Assembly (NCBI GenBank): GCA_016928495.1 | Contig: JAFGKQ010000093.1 | Span: forward strand, 1 to 5,705 | Reading direction: 5' to 3' | Length of the DNA: 5,705 nt | Source of the DNA: Candidatus Fermentibacterales bacterium | GTDB taxonomy: Bacteria > Fermentibacterota > Fermentibacteria > Fermentibacterales > JAFGKQ01 | Shown here: positions 4,941 through 5,705 of the stretch, in pieces | Numbering within the stretch: the stretch's first letter is position 1 | Layout of the letters: each line of letters begins with the position of its first letter | Notes under the pieces: model-generated | The model's database searches: none | The model's input: only the letters and a program-made list of their open reading frames with translations | Told to the model about the DNA's origin: nothing | Position numbers and translations under genes: made by a program

Positions 4941-5705
4941 CCCTGCCAGGAGGAGAACTCGTGATAGCAAGAAGAAGAGAAGGCATAGTCCAGAGTATCA
5001 ATGACATAGAGGACAGGGACCAGGCTTCCGTGCGGCTGACGGTTCCCATACGTTTCGATCAGGAAGAGCTCCTTACGAGGATCGTTAGGACCGTTTCCTC
5101 CAGTCGCGACAAAGAGCACAAGAAGGAGCGCATCACCAAGGCGACGGTCATACGGGCCTACATCGACGCGCTCTCGACCATACCGCTGGACCTCGACAAC
5201 ATCAGCGACGAGAAGATCCTTCTCCAGAGGATAGTCACGGCTCTCGAGAAGCGCTGAGCCGTCCTCCCTTCCACTCGGCGGCCCCAACCTGAGCAGCACG
5301 AAGGAGCCGACCACCAGGACCGGCTCGCAGCGCTCCCTCAGGAAGTCACGCCAGCACTCCATCTGAAAGCTATCGAGCTGGCTCGAGATGCTGTTCGACG
5401 CCATGTCCATGTCGATCGCCATGTAGCACACGCCGTCGCGAGCAAGCTCCTCCGCCAGGCTGCAACCAGAGCCGGGACGCGCTGCCCAGAGGGGCTCCAG
5501 CACCCTGAAGGGGATATCCCAGGACTCGTACAGGGGCATGCCCGGCGCGTAGAAGGCTCTGTTGCCCATATCCACCAGAAGCAGCGTATCCGAGGCTGTC
5601 AGGTGCTCCCGCGCTCTCTCGTAGAACCCGTACTGCGGCTGTCTGGCCAGCAGGTACTCCTCCGGCTTTCCAGCGTAGAGAAAGGGGCGCTCGCCCGCGT
5701 ACACC
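4934..5705 (-). CDS. Probable GT-C/PMT-type membrane glycosyltransferase, C-terminal part; 5' end outside the window
   Basis: The frame is open from the right edge to a TAG at 4934-4936 (257 codons visible). The first 140 or so residues look like the soluble C-terminal domain that follows the last membrane helix in many GT39/PMT-like glycosyltransferases: EYLLARQPQYGFYERAREHL (16-35), TLLLVDMGNRAFYAPGMPLY (40-59), LAEELARDGVCYMAID (83-98), and a closing strand VLVVGSFVLLRL (129-140). Such enzymes move sugars from lipid carriers on the periplasmic side of the inner membrane; the catalytic, membrane-embedded part is not in view. The recognisable domain ends near residue 140 (about 5285). The last roughly 107 residues run exactly antisense to the small plus-strand gene and look unlike the family, so the true end may be earlier, with a lost or misread stop. 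The family assignment is by pattern, not by search. It points the same way as the pilus operon but is separated from it by a promoter. Confidence 0.5.
   Translation of the reverse strand, partial: VYAGERPFLYAGKPEEYLLARQPQYGFYERAREHLTASDTLLLVDMGNRAFYAPGMPLYESWDIPFRVLEPLWAARPGSGCSLAEELARDGVCYMAIDMDMASNSISSQLDSFQMECWRDFLRERCEPVLVVGSFVLLRLGPPSGREDGSALLESRDYPLEKDLLVADVVEVQRYGRERVDVGPYDRRLGDALLLVLFVATGGNGPNDPRKELFLIETYGNRQPHGSLVPVLYVIDTLDYAFSSSCYHEFSSWQGT
4948..4955 (+). promoter_or_regulatory. Shine-Dalgarno that fixes the start of the small plus-strand gene
   Basis: AGGAGGAG ends 5 nt before the GTG at 4961, a near-ideal ribosome site. It argues against the in-frame TTG at 4913, which is itself part of the -35 box. 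Confidence 0.7.
4961..5257 (+). CDS. Small basic protein, possible ribbon-helix-helix DNA-binding regulator
   Basis: This 98-residue protein starts at GTG 4961, 5 nt after AGGAGGAG. Residues 23-30 (ASVRLTVP) would form a beta strand, FDQEELLTRIVRTVSSSR (32-49) a helix, and ERITKATVIRAYIDAL (56-71) a second helix with the T-K-x-x-V-I-R-A pattern seen in the second helix of ribbon-helix-helix (Arc/CopG-like) proteins. A final helix (NISDEKILLQRIVTALEKR) may add to dimerisation. The linker between helices is longer and more charged than usual, so the fold is only a suggestion. Codon use (7 of 13 Ile codons are ATA, the rest ATC; AGG/AGA frequent) resembles the pilus genes and supports a native coding gene. 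It reads away from the pilus operon with back-to-back promoters, the usual layout of a regulator and its target. It lies entirely opposite the tail of the glycosyltransferase frame. No terminator is visible after its stop. Confidence 0.6.
   Translation: MIARRREGIVQSINDIEDRDQASVRLTVPIRFDQEELLTRIVRTVSSSRDKEHKKERITKATVIRAYIDALSTIPLDLDNISDEKILLQRIVTALEKR

Noticed and set aside
4913-4960. TTG start at 4913 for the small plus-strand gene
   Set aside because: This TTG is part of a good -35 box, and transcription would start downstream of it; the GTG at 4961 has a near-ideal SD.
5258-5300. A terminator after the small plus-strand gene
   Set aside because: I found no GC-rich stem followed by a T-run there; the sequence is coding on the other strand.
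1-5705. CRISPR arrays, tRNA/rRNA genes, insertion sequences, attachment sites
   Set aside because: No regularly spaced long repeats, no tRNA-like cloverleaf or rRNA sequence, and no transposase or terminal inverted repeats were seen. The window is nearly filled with protein genes.

Overview
The window comes from a GC-rich Gram-negative bacterium. Both membranes are implied: there is an inner-membrane type IV pilus (T4P) assembly platform, two lipoproteins, and the start of an outer-membrane secretin. Arginine is often AGG/AGA and isoleucine often ATA despite the high GC. This codon habit, the fused and enlarged pilus proteins and the Gly-tailed lipoprotein suggest a little-studied phylum (Fermentibacteria/Eisenbacteria-like is only a guess) rather than a proteobacterium.

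Most of the window is one leftward operon. Read in transcription order on the minus strand it contains: a promoter (about 4846-4874); a roughly 110-nt leader with hairpin-forming sequence; a PilM-PilN fusion (2963-4726); a small lipoprotein with a carboxypeptidase-regulatory-like fold (2481-2951); PilO (1885-2445); a PilP lipoprotein carrying an extra N-terminal, probably beta-propeller domain (440-1870); and the 5' part of PilQ, with signal peptide and AMIN domain (1-440). Gaps are 11, 35 and 14 nt, and PilP and PilQ overlap by one base. Together these build the T4P alignment subcomplex: cytoplasmic PilM holds PilN, PilN pairs with PilO across the inner membrane, and PilP links PilNO to the PilQ secretin.

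The right end holds the 3' part of a minus-strand gene resembling the C-terminal domain of a GT-C/PMT-type membrane glycosyltransferase (4934-5705). It also holds a small plus-strand gene of 98 codons (4961-5257), possibly a ribbon-helix-helix DNA-binding protein, lying wholly antisense to the tail of the glycosyltransferase ORF. The small gene has its own promoter and Shine-Dalgarno (SD) sequence and diverges from the pilus operon. The shared region between them (4727-4960) contains direct and inverted repeats that could be regulatory.

The least conventional features are the PilM-PilN fusion, the propeller-PilP fusion, the inserted lipoprotein and the divergent or antisense small gene. All gene calls rest on reading translations and motifs; no database search was possible.
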